Positions 44,819-55,732 of a DNA stretch of 64,000 nt are shown one piece after another (the first letter of the stretch is position 1; each line of letters starts with the position of its first letter). The notes beneath the pieces were generated by a model. That model was not told the DNA's origin. It saw only the letters and a list, made by a program, of their open reading frames with translations, and made no database searches. The DNA comes from Mesocentrotus franciscanus (lineage: Eukaryota > Echinodermata > Echinoidea > Camarodonta > Strongylocentrotidae): positions 18,339,744 through 18,403,743 of the forward strand of contig CP137670.1 in the NCBI GenBank assembly GCA_037976565.1, in the 5' to 3' direction. The position numbers were made by a program, and so were the translations under genes.

Positions 44819-47800
44819 ATATTTTTTTAAAAGTACAAGTCCACTCCACTGAAAAGTTGAGCTGATTAGATAGACAAAAATCTAAAAAGCCCAAATATAA
44901 CTTGGTTTTGGAAAGTGGTGCTCAGATTTATTTTTAATAATTTTTTTTAATGAGCAAAAAACAAGTTAATGAGCGAGTCGGTTGTGACGTAGGGTCCTCA
45001 CAACACAGATTCGTAATGTAACCAAATTTAATGCATGTACACTGTACATCTTTGTGAAGTGCCTCGATACAAACTATTTCATTCACCTGATAAGAATAAT
45101 GAAACACTATTATTCTTATCAGGTGAATGAAATAGTTTGTATAGAGGCACTTCACAAAGACGTATGCATTAAATTTGGTTACATTATGAAAATAGCCTAT
45201 TGTCAGAATGTATACCGCTGGCACTTTCGTTGTGAGGAGCATACGTCACATCCGTACAGCAATATAAATGTTTTGCTCGAAATACCCGAAACAAAAATCG
45301 CTCTTAAAAATCACCTGATTGAAGTACGCCCGTGATATTTGGCAGTTTTAACCTTTGATTTATTTACAACATGTTATAATTTTTGAAAATCGGAGTGGAC
45401 TTGGGCTTTAAATTCAACTTTAAATGAGTTCCATAGCTGATGGGAAACAAGATTATTGGTGACTACATGTACATGTACAATAGTAGTAAAAGTAGTTACA
45501 GTACATTGCAAAACAAGGCAAACATACATGTATGATTTTGTTATTTATACTTGCAAAATGGCTTCTTGTGTAAATATGTTTCAATTCGCATGATAAATAT
45601 ATTATTTTTTATTATTTTGTTTATTATTGTTATTATTATTATTATTGTTATTATCATTATAGTTATTTACTATTATTATTACTATTCTTTTTCTCCTTCT
45701 TCCTATTATACAGTAACTATCATTATTATTAATACATTTACATGTACTACTAAATACTACTACTACTACTACTACTACAACTTTAATTGTTCAATTTGAA
45801 AAGGAACTTTCAATTTCCAATAGTGAAAACCAAAACAATACACAACTAACAAACATTTTTTTTTTTCAGCATACAAGCAAACAAAAAGCCATGACCATAT
45901 TTCTTGAAACATAATCATATCAGGATGCCTTTCTTAATTTGAGTCAAACTTTCACAACCATATATCAAAATACAGGATGTAAGATATTATAAATGAAAAT
46001 CAATCTACTGTTGACCAGCATCTTTGATAAATAAGGTGTAAACATGTGGTAATGAAGTATAGTAACACTGGGCCTTGTACACTGTACATGTACCTGTACA
46101 TTATCAATAACAAATGCTGTCTACATGTACTTACATGTACATGTACCGGTACATGTACATAGCCAACCAAAATCCAACCTTAATAGCAAACAAATCTAAA
46201 AGAAAGGAGAAAAACCAGAGAAGCCCACTGTTATAACGATATTGGACAAAACATTAGAAAGATATGATTTTTTGACAGTTGTACGGTAATCATGGGAACT
46301 TCTAATTGGCTTCAGTGATGGACAATTTTCCTATTTGTTGCAACACATTAAATTAATAAAATGTCATTTTTAAAAATATGTAATGTATAACTAAGGATGG
46401 TCTTTTGCTTTTAGAGACCCTATACTAATATACCCTCCATAATTTTTGTTTTGTTTGGGTAATAATAGTTCAGTTCTTGTACATAGCCCTATTATAAAGG
46501 GTGAAAGCACTTTGGAGAAAAACAGAAATTAGTGATATTTTTGTACACGAGAAACTGGAGAGTTATTTGCAACTACTTCACAATCCACTGACCAAATTGC
46601 CAATACGAGATTTACATACACAGTACATGTAGATGTAGTGATCTCATATTTCAAACATTCATACATGTATTACTCTCTTATTATTGGAGACTATGGAGTG
46701 ATTTATTTTAAACTTTCTATCTTATTTGTATCTTATTTTTCTGCTTTCATTCAAATGAACTTATAACAAGGGTTGGATAACTTGGATTGCCCTTTAATTT
46801 TTTCAGTACCGGTAGCTGTATATCATGAATCGTAACTTGTTATAGAAGTATGGAGCAAGGCTCTGAGGTCATTTATATGTTGTAATATTATTGACTGTCT
46901 ATTGACTGGTTATTTAGGAAATGGATCAAGGATCAAGTTTTGTCTTAATTTTTCCTAACGATCCTGCTAATAATTAAAACAAAAATCAAACTGATTCACC
47001 CTTGTAGAACAGACATTGGAAACCTTCTCTAGGGATGCAGTTTTTGCAGAAATATAATAGTTTGAAGTACAAATTTTATATAACTCAAGGAATTGTAGTC
47101 TGATTGTTAAGATTTCACATACAGTATGGACCATTCTTCGCTAAAGTGTTCATTTCAGGTAGCACAAATGGTAAAATATCAACCACACAAATTTTTATAA
47201 AAATCATTTATATTTCATAACTTCAAATTTGATACAAATTCAGTCGATTTGTAAAATCAATAGACCTCTACATTAAGTGTAATAGTTCTTTGCATTTTGA
47301 GTTTGTTATGACAATTAATTTATTTTTCCCTAACATGAAATAAACATTGTTTTCAGAATACTACCCCCAGGTTTGTGAATATGAATTCTCATTTTCAATG
47401 ACCTAACACTTGTGTCCTTTTTGCATGTAGCCCACCAAGCCAGGGACCTTCTACACAAGGGGAAGGATGACTCTAATAATGCCTTTGTGACGTTCACTCT
47501 CAACAAGAACAAATTTGCTACCTCCGTCCTAGAGAAGACACAGAGACCCGTATGGAATGAAGAGTGTGAATTGTAAGTACATTCTAATGTATCACTTATT
47601 TATTTTGGATCTTTGAGTAGTAGTTATAATAATAATAATAATACTAATAATATTGGATATTTTGATAAGCCATGTATCGACCATATAAGGTGCTCAAGGC
47701 GCTCCAATATTACCCCGGCTCTGCTAGGCTACCAATATCGGTGCTCTCAGCATTCAAGGAATTCCTTCCTACCAGTACCCATTTACCTCCCCTGGATGGA

Positions 47801-50800
47801 GAGTGGCAAATGTAGATTTATCTAGGAGATAAGGGGATGTAATCATTTTTTTTATTGGTGGGGTAAGGTTTCAATATCGTTATCCTGGGTAAAATTACGT
47901 GCTGATTCCAAAAATATTGACCCTGCTCACGACATTTTGGTCATTTAGATCCTAGGCTAGTCTTTTGCTGTGCTGCATGGGTTGAAAGATGTCGACCCGC
48001 AAGCCGACAAATTGGCCTGTCACAGCATGCTAGTAGAGGCGCTGTAAATTGTGAATGCACCCCATTTGCAGTGACTCTTATGCAGGACATTGATTTTTCA
48101 ACCATTTTCTGTTGTAAAATTTTGATAATTTTAATATTTTCTTTGGATTCTTTCTTGCAGTGTGATATCAGACCAAGGAGGAACCTTGGAACTCATAGTC
48201 TGCCATTCCGACTTTTTACGAGAACGCTTCCTAGGGAGAGTAGAAGTCTCTCTGAGTGGTGTAGCAGCCACATATGGAAAGAGTGTCAAAAAGTGAGTTA
48301 AATCCTGAAGTGTAGCAAATATAATCTTGTGACACCTTTATTTAATAATAATGATAATAATATATCCATTTTATATAGCACAGCTACTTTATGAATATTC
48401 TCTACTGCGCTTAGTACCTAGTATCAAATTATTACCCTGGCTGTAGCTTAGCCACCATGAAGGTGCTAAAGCATTCCAGGAACCGGGCACCCATTTTACT
48501 TCATTTGGGTAGAGAGTGGCAAATGTAGATTAATGTCTTGCCAAAGGACATTAGTATTTCACAGTGGCCTTTTTATTTTGTTAAAGTAGGGCAGGTAAGT
48601 TCTCTTTATTATTTCACTGTTCTTTAATATACAAAACAATGAAAAGATAAATCTGGACAAAAAGTTGAGTTCCTGCCCTTCTGCCGCTAATAGTCTCCTG
48701 TCTAATTTTACATGTAGAGGTGTTGTGGTCCAGTGGATAAGTCTCTGGACTGTGAACCACAAGGTACAGGGTTTGAATCCCCGCCACAATACTTATGTCC
48801 TTTGGCAAGACGTTAATCTACATTTGCCACACTCCACCCAGGTGACGTAAATGGGTACCTCGTAGGATTATTCCTTGAAATGCACTGTGCGCTGATAAGA
48901 TAACGGCTGCCGGAGCGAAATCTAGGGTAATAATTTCCAAAGCTCTTTGGATTCAGAAGCGCATAGGGACGTTATATCATAATGTGTTATTTTATACAAG
49001 AACGGATTATAATCATGTACTCCATTACTTTTTATCTACACTGTATATAGATGGTACAAGTTACAGCCAAAGAAAGGCAAAGAGGCCAAGAAGCTTGGAG
49101 ACCGAGGTCAGCTGGAGGTCACAGTTCAAATCCTTTACCGGGAAGATGTGGCTCAGCTACAGGCCAAAGGTCAAGAGAAGAAATCAGGCTTGCTCAATAT
49201 CCTGCCCTCACCAAGTTAGTATAAGTTGGTTGATAACAGGCCATTTTCGTAATGTTCCAATACATTAAAGGTATAGACCAGTTTTGGAAACGCCCCCCTC
49301 TCAAAAAATGAAATGGAAGCTCTTATCACCAATCATGTGAAAGAATATATTTTTACTAATACGTGATGATACAAATTTTGCCGGGAAACCGCCTATTAAT
49401 TGATATATTTGGTTAATTATCATATCTATCAGGACTGGATAGATATAGGGTAGTCCGATATACATCTTTCTGTGTACAGTGCTTGTAACTTTACCAAGAC
49501 TGGGCCAAATTTCTTATCATTTTGATGATTCCAGAACCTTGCAGTACACACCTATATGCTAGATGATCAACCTTTTCTGAACGATTCCACAACATTTTTT
49601 TCACAATGCAATCGCATGACCAGAACTGGTCTACAGTATACCTTTAAAGCCCCTCTGCACTAGTTTGGCCAGGAGGGATTAGAGGGATTAGCGTGGTCAC
49701 TGACAGGTGGTTATCTCATCAACTCAGCTCTCAATTAACATAAGCAAAAAAGAGGATTATGGGGGAACAACAGGCACCACTTTAATAGGTATTGTTTTCT
49801 ATATAGAGGAAGCAAGTAGCTTTAAGTAGTACATTGGGGCTTTAATGGATACATGTACATGTGTGTAAGTCTTTGTTAAGTGCCTCATTACAATTTTTTT
49901 ATTCACCTGTTACAAATAAATGTATTTCAATAGTCAGCATGAGAATTGCATGCATAAGTTGTTGCCAGGTAGGACAGTCACAAACATTATAAGAAAATGT
50001 TACGTATCTTGCGAGTTCCCCTCCCAAGATACATCAGTGTTGCCAATTTGTGTTTCACTGATGACAACTTAATAAATTCATAACTTTCCTATCTTTAATT
50101 GGATATTGTTCAAACTTTCACAAATTTGTTTCTCTCACTTTTCTGCTTTTAGTAAAACCAACTAAATTTAATGTTGAACTTTTCATTTAACTCTTATCCT
50201 GCCATAATGAATACAGCCCAGTGCCACAGGGCTAATCCCCATTGTGCCAAGCCACAAATCCCCCCTGTGCCAAGTTTATTTTGAGATCTGATGAACGCGA
50301 TGGTACGATCAATAGCGCGTGCGAAGCACCCACAACAGTACAATGAGCATGAACAATAACTGCTATTACGAATGCGAGCAAGCATGCATAAAGCATCAAA
50401 GCGATGGCTCGCTCGCATGAATTAAGCAGCCAATCGATAGCGCGCTCGCGTATACAAAGCACTATAACGGTAGCGTGCATGCTGCCTTATGGCAATCAAT
50501 GGCGATTCATTCAGACATTAGAAAATATCTGTTGATCTAACTTGTGTTTTATTTTATCTTTGTGGCTAGCATGGAGAAGGAAACAGTCCGGATCATCTCC
50601 AGATGTAAGGAGAAAAGATTCAAGAAAAGATTCAAGAAAAGATTCAGCGAATGATGAGTACTTCAATGATATCAACCGAGAGCTTCAGTTCAATGACCCG
50701 GTAAGCACCACATTCAAAACTCTCACAGGTAAAAGTAGCATTGAACTCTTTATATGCCACACAAGTAATCTCCTTGTTCCACATTGTATTTATCATGGAA

Positions 50801-52159
50801 TAGATATACAGTGTACCAAAGGCTTCAAGATTATTTCAACTGTTTCCAGTGCATGATAGATCTATTCTGGTGTATAAAAGTTTTTCTTGGAGGTAATCAA
50901 CCCCGGAAATGGGTTATAATATTATTGCCGAGGGGATTTCGCCTTCAGCTCGGGAAGATAGTATACAAATAATACATAGCAGTGAGGGCATTAGTAAGAA
51001 TTACCAACACAAGGTACCTTTGAAGGTATCGAGGCGATAGCTGAGTGTGTTTGAACTGTTTTGAAGGTACCTAGTATGGGTAATATTACTAATGCGCAAA
51101 CAAAATGAGGAATATTATTTGTTTTATAAGATGATGTTTTATTTGTTTTATAAAATGATGTTTTATATTAAACATGATTTTACTAATGAACAGTCATTAG
51201 CAAAATTACGAGTTAGGAAAAATAAATGCCTGGTCATGTGTACGCTCTCAACCAAACATTTGATTAGGATCCCCTTCATCATCTCATACATGATACACCA
51301 TGCTACTTGCCATTAATCATACAGTAGTGAGCTGCTTCCGTGCATTTGTCATCTGCTTATAAAGCATTGTTGCACTTGCACTCTTCGCATTTACATGTAC
51401 CTATGATTCAATCACCTACGCATATCTGACAATGATAGTTTGCAAAATGATGACCCATTAGCTTCTAGCGTGTTTGTCTATGTGGCATCACTGAAGACAG
51501 ACTATCACATGTACAATAGTTTTGCTTATCACTACGACTGCCAAGATATGCAATCTCATATTCGTCATGTGACCTCATTTAGACTAATCATGTTGCAAGA
51601 TTATATATATCCTATCTTTCTCCTTTGTCCCACACATAGGCCTTCTATTCAGATGACTCTCAGTCTGTCGCTTCTTCTATGAGTGATGACTTCCGTACCG
51701 TGCACCATCATCGATACTCAACACCCGATGTAGTCGACCAGGCAAGGGATCTCCGATCACAGCCCCCTACCCCGCCCGTTCAGAAGCCCCCTCCCTCAAA
51801 CAGGTTTCGTCCGGGAGGGATGACCGGCTCTGCAAGGGGTAAGGGGGGAATCGGGAGGAATGTTAAAACAGCATTGGGTAACATCTCAAAAGCATTGGTG
51901 AGTGAATTATCTTTTTGCGCCGCTTGTCTATTTTTCTGTGTGTCTCTTCTTTTTTTATATTCTGTTTGCCAAGAGCAAGAAGGGTGTTAATTCATTTAAC
52001 ACAGAGGTATGTTTGTTTTATTTATTTCAATACGGTATTAAAAAAGCCTGCTTTCAGCTGCAAAGCTTTTTTCATCAAGTCTGTGAACAAAAGAAGACAA
52101 CATTCCAAAAAATATCATCAATAATACTTACAAATTATTTACAAAGAATAAATACCCCC

Positions 52160-52190
<31 letters not shown>

Positions 52191-55100
52191 AATTAATTAA
52201 TTATATTACAGATAATAGTAGGGAATGGAAGAAGACGAACAGGATTAACAAATAAAAAGTATCATGATCAAAATCTCAGTAACTTTTTAAAAACTCATTG
52301 GGAAGATATGTTGGATGCATTTTATAAAATGGGTACATGTGTATGTATAGCACCCTTCTGGCTCTCAACAGATCATAGCTGCCTAGTTACATGTAAGTTT
52401 GTTTGTTGTTACTTGAGGCTAGCATTTCTCTTCTCTTAGTTGTGTTACATGGAGGGATGGCAGCCTGATTTATGGCCATGTTATTTCTATTTCAGGTTTA
52501 ATATTAAACTAAACATTTATGGCTTAAAAATTACTGTTTTAAAGATTTTTCTTTATTTTCCTCTTTTCCTTAACATGAATATTTTGATGATTCGATTTTT
52601 CATATGTGACGGGGCTTTCATCATTATTTCATCTACCTTTTCTTAGTCTCTGTTCTCTTTTACTGCACTCTTTCCATTTCTCTATTTCAGTTTTGGCATG
52701 TTCTTTCCAACAGTGTTTTATCTGTCTGTTGTTGTCTCCCATCTGGATATACCTAAATGCTTGAATTTATTTTGTTCCTCCCTCGCAATAGATTGATTCT
52801 TTTATAAACTCTTACCTCTCTATTATGTCTTCTGACACATTAAAATTCGCTGAAAGCTAACATATTATCTATCAATTCTTATTATCTACACACAATCAAA
52901 ATGCATATTTTTACCCGGTCTCCAAACTAGCAGTTCCAAGCAGGCAATATTTCCTGATATTTTCACTCTTCTGGGTTTCGCCATTGACTTTGTGTACAAA
53001 ACTTGCACCTAATATTGAGCCCGATACGGATTGGCCCCATCTAACATCCGGGAACCTAGACTCGGTCAATATGATTTCAGTAAGGGCAATATTCCCTGGT
53101 ATCTCTGTCATGGCCAGTTAAATTTATAACAATGTTTTTATTTCCTCATTTTATTTCTTTAGAGCAAAGAGCATCTTGACAAGGTTGGTAAAAGCACACC
53201 AGACCTACGTTACATGTCCTCCTCACTGCCCCCTACACCAATCCATGAACACGACCATCATCATCATCATGGCACCTCTGCCCCGGACGAAGCGGATGGT
53301 TTCCGCAACCCCGGTGTGCACCTGGGCGTGTCTAGTCTAGGGGGTGCGTTGCTCGCCCCTCCAACAGCCCTCCACAGGGCCGTGTCCGAGGAGAGTTTGC
53401 TGAAGGAGAAGGAGGAGAGAGAGCAAGGAGATATCTCCGGTCTTGCTACAATGCCGAGAGGAAGTATGTACTCTCCCCTATCAGTTTTCATGTTAAAGAC
53501 GCATAGTAGTGGGCTCTCATGGGGAAAATCGCCCCCATCAGGTTTTTACCCAGTAGCACGTGTTGTCAATCACCAGGATTAGCCTTCAGTTTTATGTAAT
53601 GCTCTGATTGATTTCCCATCAATCACCCCATATGGAAAAGTCATTATCTTACATCTCCCTCACCCAAAGACTCTCCGAGAGACTAGGGGGGTATTTCTTG
53701 ATAGGACCACAGGTTTGCTGTGTGCGAGACTTGTACACCCAATAGTGGTATTTCCACCAAGTGTGGTGTCAGTGAATAATAACCTATCGCACATGGAAAC
53801 TGGCAACCATCTCCCTTTAAGCTACCATGGCATGCGTCATCAAGAAATGAGCAAATACAGTCACTAATGTTTAAAGTAGCTTAGCACGGCTCAAAATGGA
53901 GTGTGTAGAACGCTAAATGCATATTGATTACAATCTCATTTTCATGGCTTTGAGGAAGAACCATATAATAAGAACACTGAGCTATAGGGCTAGGGTTATT
54001 AAATGCATGTACTTCTGCTTGATTATTTTATTAGAATACTCTCATTATCATACAGATATGTCAAATTACAACTTTTGGCTTACCTATACATGTATCTCTA
54101 ACTACAATGCATTTGGCATTAGGGACTCGTATTATCGGGCCATTACATTTTACCTTAAAGACCATGCATGAAATCCAAGGAAGACCAACAAGAAAGTAGT
54201 CTTTATTGAGCGAGAGTCACGATAGCTACGTCATTGCTTGCAGTTTGGATTTTAGCTGAACACTGCTGAAAGGCTCTCATAAAATGATTTTGAATGTGGT
54301 ACCCTGTGGAAAGAAATTCCTTGAATGCTTGAATGTTTTACTGGGAGCTTGGCTAAAGCCTTGGAAATTATATGATACTCTGTGGTATGATTGAGGGACA
54401 TGAAACGTCCATCCCTACAGCATGGGATAAATGGACGCTATACAATGATGATGTATACATGCACTGTATTCACAGGAGAATTCCGTAGAGTAACCTCGCT
54501 ATCTTATTCATCTACAGTCAAACATGTCCTAGTGGCCACCTCTCTATAAAGGCCACCTGTCTAATACTGTCTATAGTGGCCATGTATTTTGTCTCCCTTT
54601 GAAAAGAAATGTGTGATGTAGAACCTGTCTAGGAAGGCCACCTGTCTACAGTGGCTAGTTTTTCTGCTTCCCTTGGGTGGCCTAAGTAGACAGGTTTGAC
54701 TGTGGTCAGTCAAACCTCCTTTAGCGACTACCTGTATAGAAAGACCACCTGTCTGTAAAGACCATACTTCTTGTTTCTCTTGAATATGGTTTCTCACTGA
54801 AGCCTGTACTAAAGGAACCTGTACATAAAGACCACCTGCCTGTAAAGACCACTTTTCATGTTTCCCTTGAGCGGTCTTTATATACAAGTTTCACTGTATT
54901 TTGTGTTTATATTTCCAGAGCATTTCAGAAGAGAGAACCGACACAAGAAAGCGATGAGTGCTTATTCCACTGTGGAAGAGTTTGGTCAAATCAACAAAAG
55001 TAGCACGACCCCTGACCTTCGGAAGATGACGCAAGAGAGTAAGGAGAAACAAAGGAAGCAAAGCTCGACTAGCAAGTACGATACACTTTCAAAACAGGTG

Positions 55101-55505
55101 AGTTCCAGCTTTTATATATCCAGCACTCTTGAAGATAAATTTGAGTTCTTGTCATGCGATTGCATTGTGATCGAAACTGTGCGGAAGCGATTGGAAAAGG
55201 TTGATCATGTAGCACATGAGTTTTTTTGTATACTGTGAGGTTTTGGAACCATCAAAATGATAAGAAATTTGCCCAGTCTTGCTACAAAATAATCTATGAT
55301 ATTGTTCCATAGTAACACAAAAAGAATGGAAAAGCTCACAAATTACATCTTACATCTTATTTCTGTTCATTTTCAACAGCAACTCGTACAACTAGTCCAG
55401 CAGCAGGAATCTATATTATCAGATAACATTCAACAGGTTAAAGAGCTGGAGGCTTACATTGAAAAGCTACTACTCCGGGTCATGATGGAATCCCTGACCT
55501 TCTAG
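41191..55505 (+). CDS. Class I Rab11-family interacting protein (FIP1/2/5-like), 504 aa
   Basis: Coding exons: 41191-41239, 47431-47572, 48161-48292, 49051-49214, 50570-50700, 51640-51897, 51974-52006 (microexon), 53163-53463, 54919-55097, 55380-55505. All junctions are GT-AG, phases agree, and the sum is 1515 nt. Residues about 12-145 form a C2 domain (VAHQARDLLHKGK, ATSVLEKTQRPVWNEECEF, RFLGRVEVSL, KKWYKLQPKKGK, GQLEVTVQILYRED). Residues 163-460 are Ser/Pro-rich, with three RKDS repeats, a His run and two TPDLR motifs. Residues 464-504 are a coiled coil ending in the Rab11-binding motif ELEAYIEKLLLRVM. Class I FIPs bind membranes through C2 and Rab11 through the C-terminal helix, sorting recycling-endosome cargo to the cell surface. 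The typical NPF motif of vertebrate FIP2 is not seen. Whether it is orthologous to one vertebrate FIP or to their common ancestor cannot be told here. Confidence 0.9.
41930..42272. mobile_element. Snapback MITE, family S, copy 1
   Basis: The left 'tttgtgaagtgcctcgatac' is inverted at the right ('gtatcgaggcacttcacaaa'), and the central 'gtagg/cctac' region also pairs. In FIP intron 1. Confidence 0.75.
42835..42985 (-). repeat. SINE 3' fragment
   Basis: Reverse complement of the body of the SINE at 48711-48985 ('gggtggagtgtggcaatgta', 'gtcttgccaaaggacatta'); the tRNA-like head is absent. Confidence 0.6.
44597..44632. repeat. (GA)n microsatellite
   Basis: Near-perfect AG dinucleotide run in FIP intron 1. 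Confidence 0.9.
44757..44811. repeat. (TA)n microsatellite
   Basis: About 27 TA units, uninterrupted, in FIP intron 1. Confidence 0.95.
45012..45207. mobile_element. Snapback MITE, family S, short copy
   Basis: An almost perfect hairpin: 'gaagtgcctcgatacaaact' to 'gataagaataatg', then straight into the complement, with a tiny loop. Both arms give open frames containing the same peptide, which is an artefact. Confidence 0.85.
45605..45780. repeat. (ATT)n and (ACT)n microsatellite
   Basis: Interrupted ATT/ATC triplets followed by (CTA)n at 45750-45778 in FIP intron 1. Confidence 0.8.
46075..46162. repeat. TGTACATG palindromic microsatellite, second cluster
   Basis: Repeated CATGTAC words with a CCGG interruption. 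Confidence 0.8.
47431..47572 (+). CDS. FIP gene: coding exon 2 (C2 domain, first strands)
   Basis: Starts with the last two bases of an Ala codon and ends with TT of a Phe codon; donor gtaagt. Encodes HQARDLLHKGKDDSNNAF to NEECE. Confidence 0.92.
47655..47835 (-). repeat. SINE 3' fragment in FIP intron 2
   Basis: Shares 'agagtggcaaatgtagatt' and the 'tattaccc.ggct' block with the other SINE copies, minus orientation, only 80 bp after exon 2. Confidence 0.55.
48161..48292 (+). CDS. FIP gene: coding exon 3 (C2 domain)
   Basis: Completes Phe with T; donor gtgagt. Encodes VISDQGGTLELIVCHSD through GKSVK, the middle of the C2 sandwich. Confidence 0.92.
48350..48560 (-). repeat. SINE 3' fragment in FIP intron 3
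   Basis: Minus-orientation body with 'gtcttgccaaaggacatta' at its right edge and 'tttatatagcacagc' at its left. It lies 150 bp from a + strand copy of the same family, so the two could pair as an intronic hairpin. Confidence 0.6.
48711..48985 (+). mobile_element. tRNA-derived SINE, full-length copy
   Basis: The head 48723-48789 folds like a tRNA: acceptor TTGTGGT/GCCACAA, A-box-like GGTCCAGTGG, anticodon-position GTG (His-like), B-box-like GGTTTGAATCC. The body has 'ctttggcaagacgttaatct' and a tail ending about 48985. A sister copy is at 60800-61060. SINEs are moved by LINE reverse transcriptase. Confidence 0.75.
49051..49214 (+). CDS. FIP gene: coding exon 4 (end of C2 domain)
   Basis: Begins with the final A of a Lys codon, then WYKLQPKKGKEAKK; ends LNILPSP plus one base, with a less usual donor gttagt. 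Confidence 0.9.
49850..50000. mobile_element. Snapback MITE, family S, half copy
   Basis: Only the left arm and centre are present ('gtgcctcattacaa' to 'gttgccaggtaggacag'). In FIP intron 4. Confidence 0.6.
50570..50700 (+). CDS. FIP gene: coding exon 5 (RKDS repeats)
   Basis: The acceptor ..tggctag at 50569 gives frame-true joining (T-W-R-R-K). A 12-bp unit is tandemly repeated three times at 50611-50646 and encodes RKDSRKDSRKDS, basic-acidic-Ser sites of the sort that kinases of the basophilic groups use. Donor gtaagc. Confidence 0.88.
51640..51897 (+). CDS. FIP gene: coding exon 6 (Ser/Pro-rich linker)
   Basis: Phase 0 at both ends, 86 codons. Encodes AFYSDDSQSVASSMSDDF, a Pro-rich PPTPPVQKPPP stretch and a basic Gly/Arg segment; donor gtgagt. 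Confidence 0.88.
51974..52006 (+). CDS. FIP gene: candidate 33-nt microexon
   Basis: It lies only 76 nt after the previous exon, behind a T-rich tract and ..ttgccaag, with donor gtatgt. It encodes SKKGVNSFNTE, is phase 0 on both sides, and so can be included or skipped without changing frame (504 or 493 aa). Confidence 0.5.
53163..53463 (+). CDS. FIP gene: coding exon 8 (His run, linker)
   Basis: Encodes SKEHLDKVGKSTPDLRYM, then EHDHHHHHG and a Glu/Lys-rich segment, ending MPRG plus A. The donor is gtatgt at 53464; the frame remains open for 119 nt into the intron, so read-through of the intron would add a short tail. Confidence 0.88.
54515..54703. mobile_element. MITE of the CAGTCAAAC family, copy 1
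   Basis: The ends 'cagtcaaacatgtcc' and 'agacaggtttgactg' are inverted. The interior repeats the words 'ggccacctgtct'. Confidence 0.75.
54707..54896. mobile_element. MITE of the CAGTCAAAC family, copy 2
   Basis: It starts 'cagtcaaacctcc' and ends 'acaagtttcactg', three bases after copy 1 and 22 bp before FIP exon 9. The interior carries 'aaagaccacctg' words. Confidence 0.75.
54919..55097 (+). CDS. FIP gene: coding exon 9
   Basis: Completes Lys with AG and encodes HFRRENRHKKAMSAYSTVEE through TTPDLRKM to YDTLSKQ; donor gtgagt. A MITE ends 22 bp before it, so the branch point probably lies in or next to repeat sequence. Confidence 0.9.
55380..55505 (+). CDS. FIP gene: last coding exon, Rab11-binding helix
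   Basis: Acceptor ..tttcaacag. Encodes a Gln-rich coiled coil and then ELEAYIEKLLLRVMMES, matching the FIP Rab-binding core (a Y-I-x-x-L-L-x-R-V-M pattern), and ends LTF-stop. Likely 3' UTR follows. Poly(A) signals are many (for example AATAAA at 61654) and none can be singled out. Confidence 0.92.
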   Translation, partial: QLVQLVQQQESILSDNIQQVKELEAYIEKLLLRVMMESLTF

Positions 55506-55589
55506 ATATGAACCGTTCCATCAAGTTATAGATCTTCATCACAGGTTTGTACGACTCAACGGTAAAGAGATAGAATCTAAGCATATTGT

Positions 55590-55732
55590 TGTATAACATT
55601 CAACAGATAAAAGAGCTTGAGGCTTACATTGAAAATCTACTACTCCAGCGTCATGAGGAGTCCCCCGACCTTCTAGATATGAATCGTCCTATCAAGTTAT
55701 AGCTCTTCATCGAGGTTTGTACAACTCAACAT
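55590..55732 (+). pseudogene. Tandem duplicate of the FIP Rab11-binding exon, frame-shifted
   Basis: The sequence from 'ataacattcaacag' to 'caactcaac' repeats 55421-55561 about 170 bp downstream. From 55607 it reads IKELEAYIENLLLQRHEESP and on to a stop at 55702. One extra base after the LLL codons destroys the RVM motif and moves the frame past the first stop. It may be a dead copy in the 3' UTR, or, via the 'cattcaacag' acceptor-like site, an alternative last exon. Confidence 0.7.

Noticed and set aside
48723..48789. Functional tRNA-His gene
   Set aside because: The length is short, the anticodon stem has a mismatch, and it is fused to a SINE body that is repeated at 60800.
48665..48850. 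61-codon frame in FIP intron 3
   Set aside because: It is a read through the SINE head and body; the real exons on each side are joined by consensus sites.
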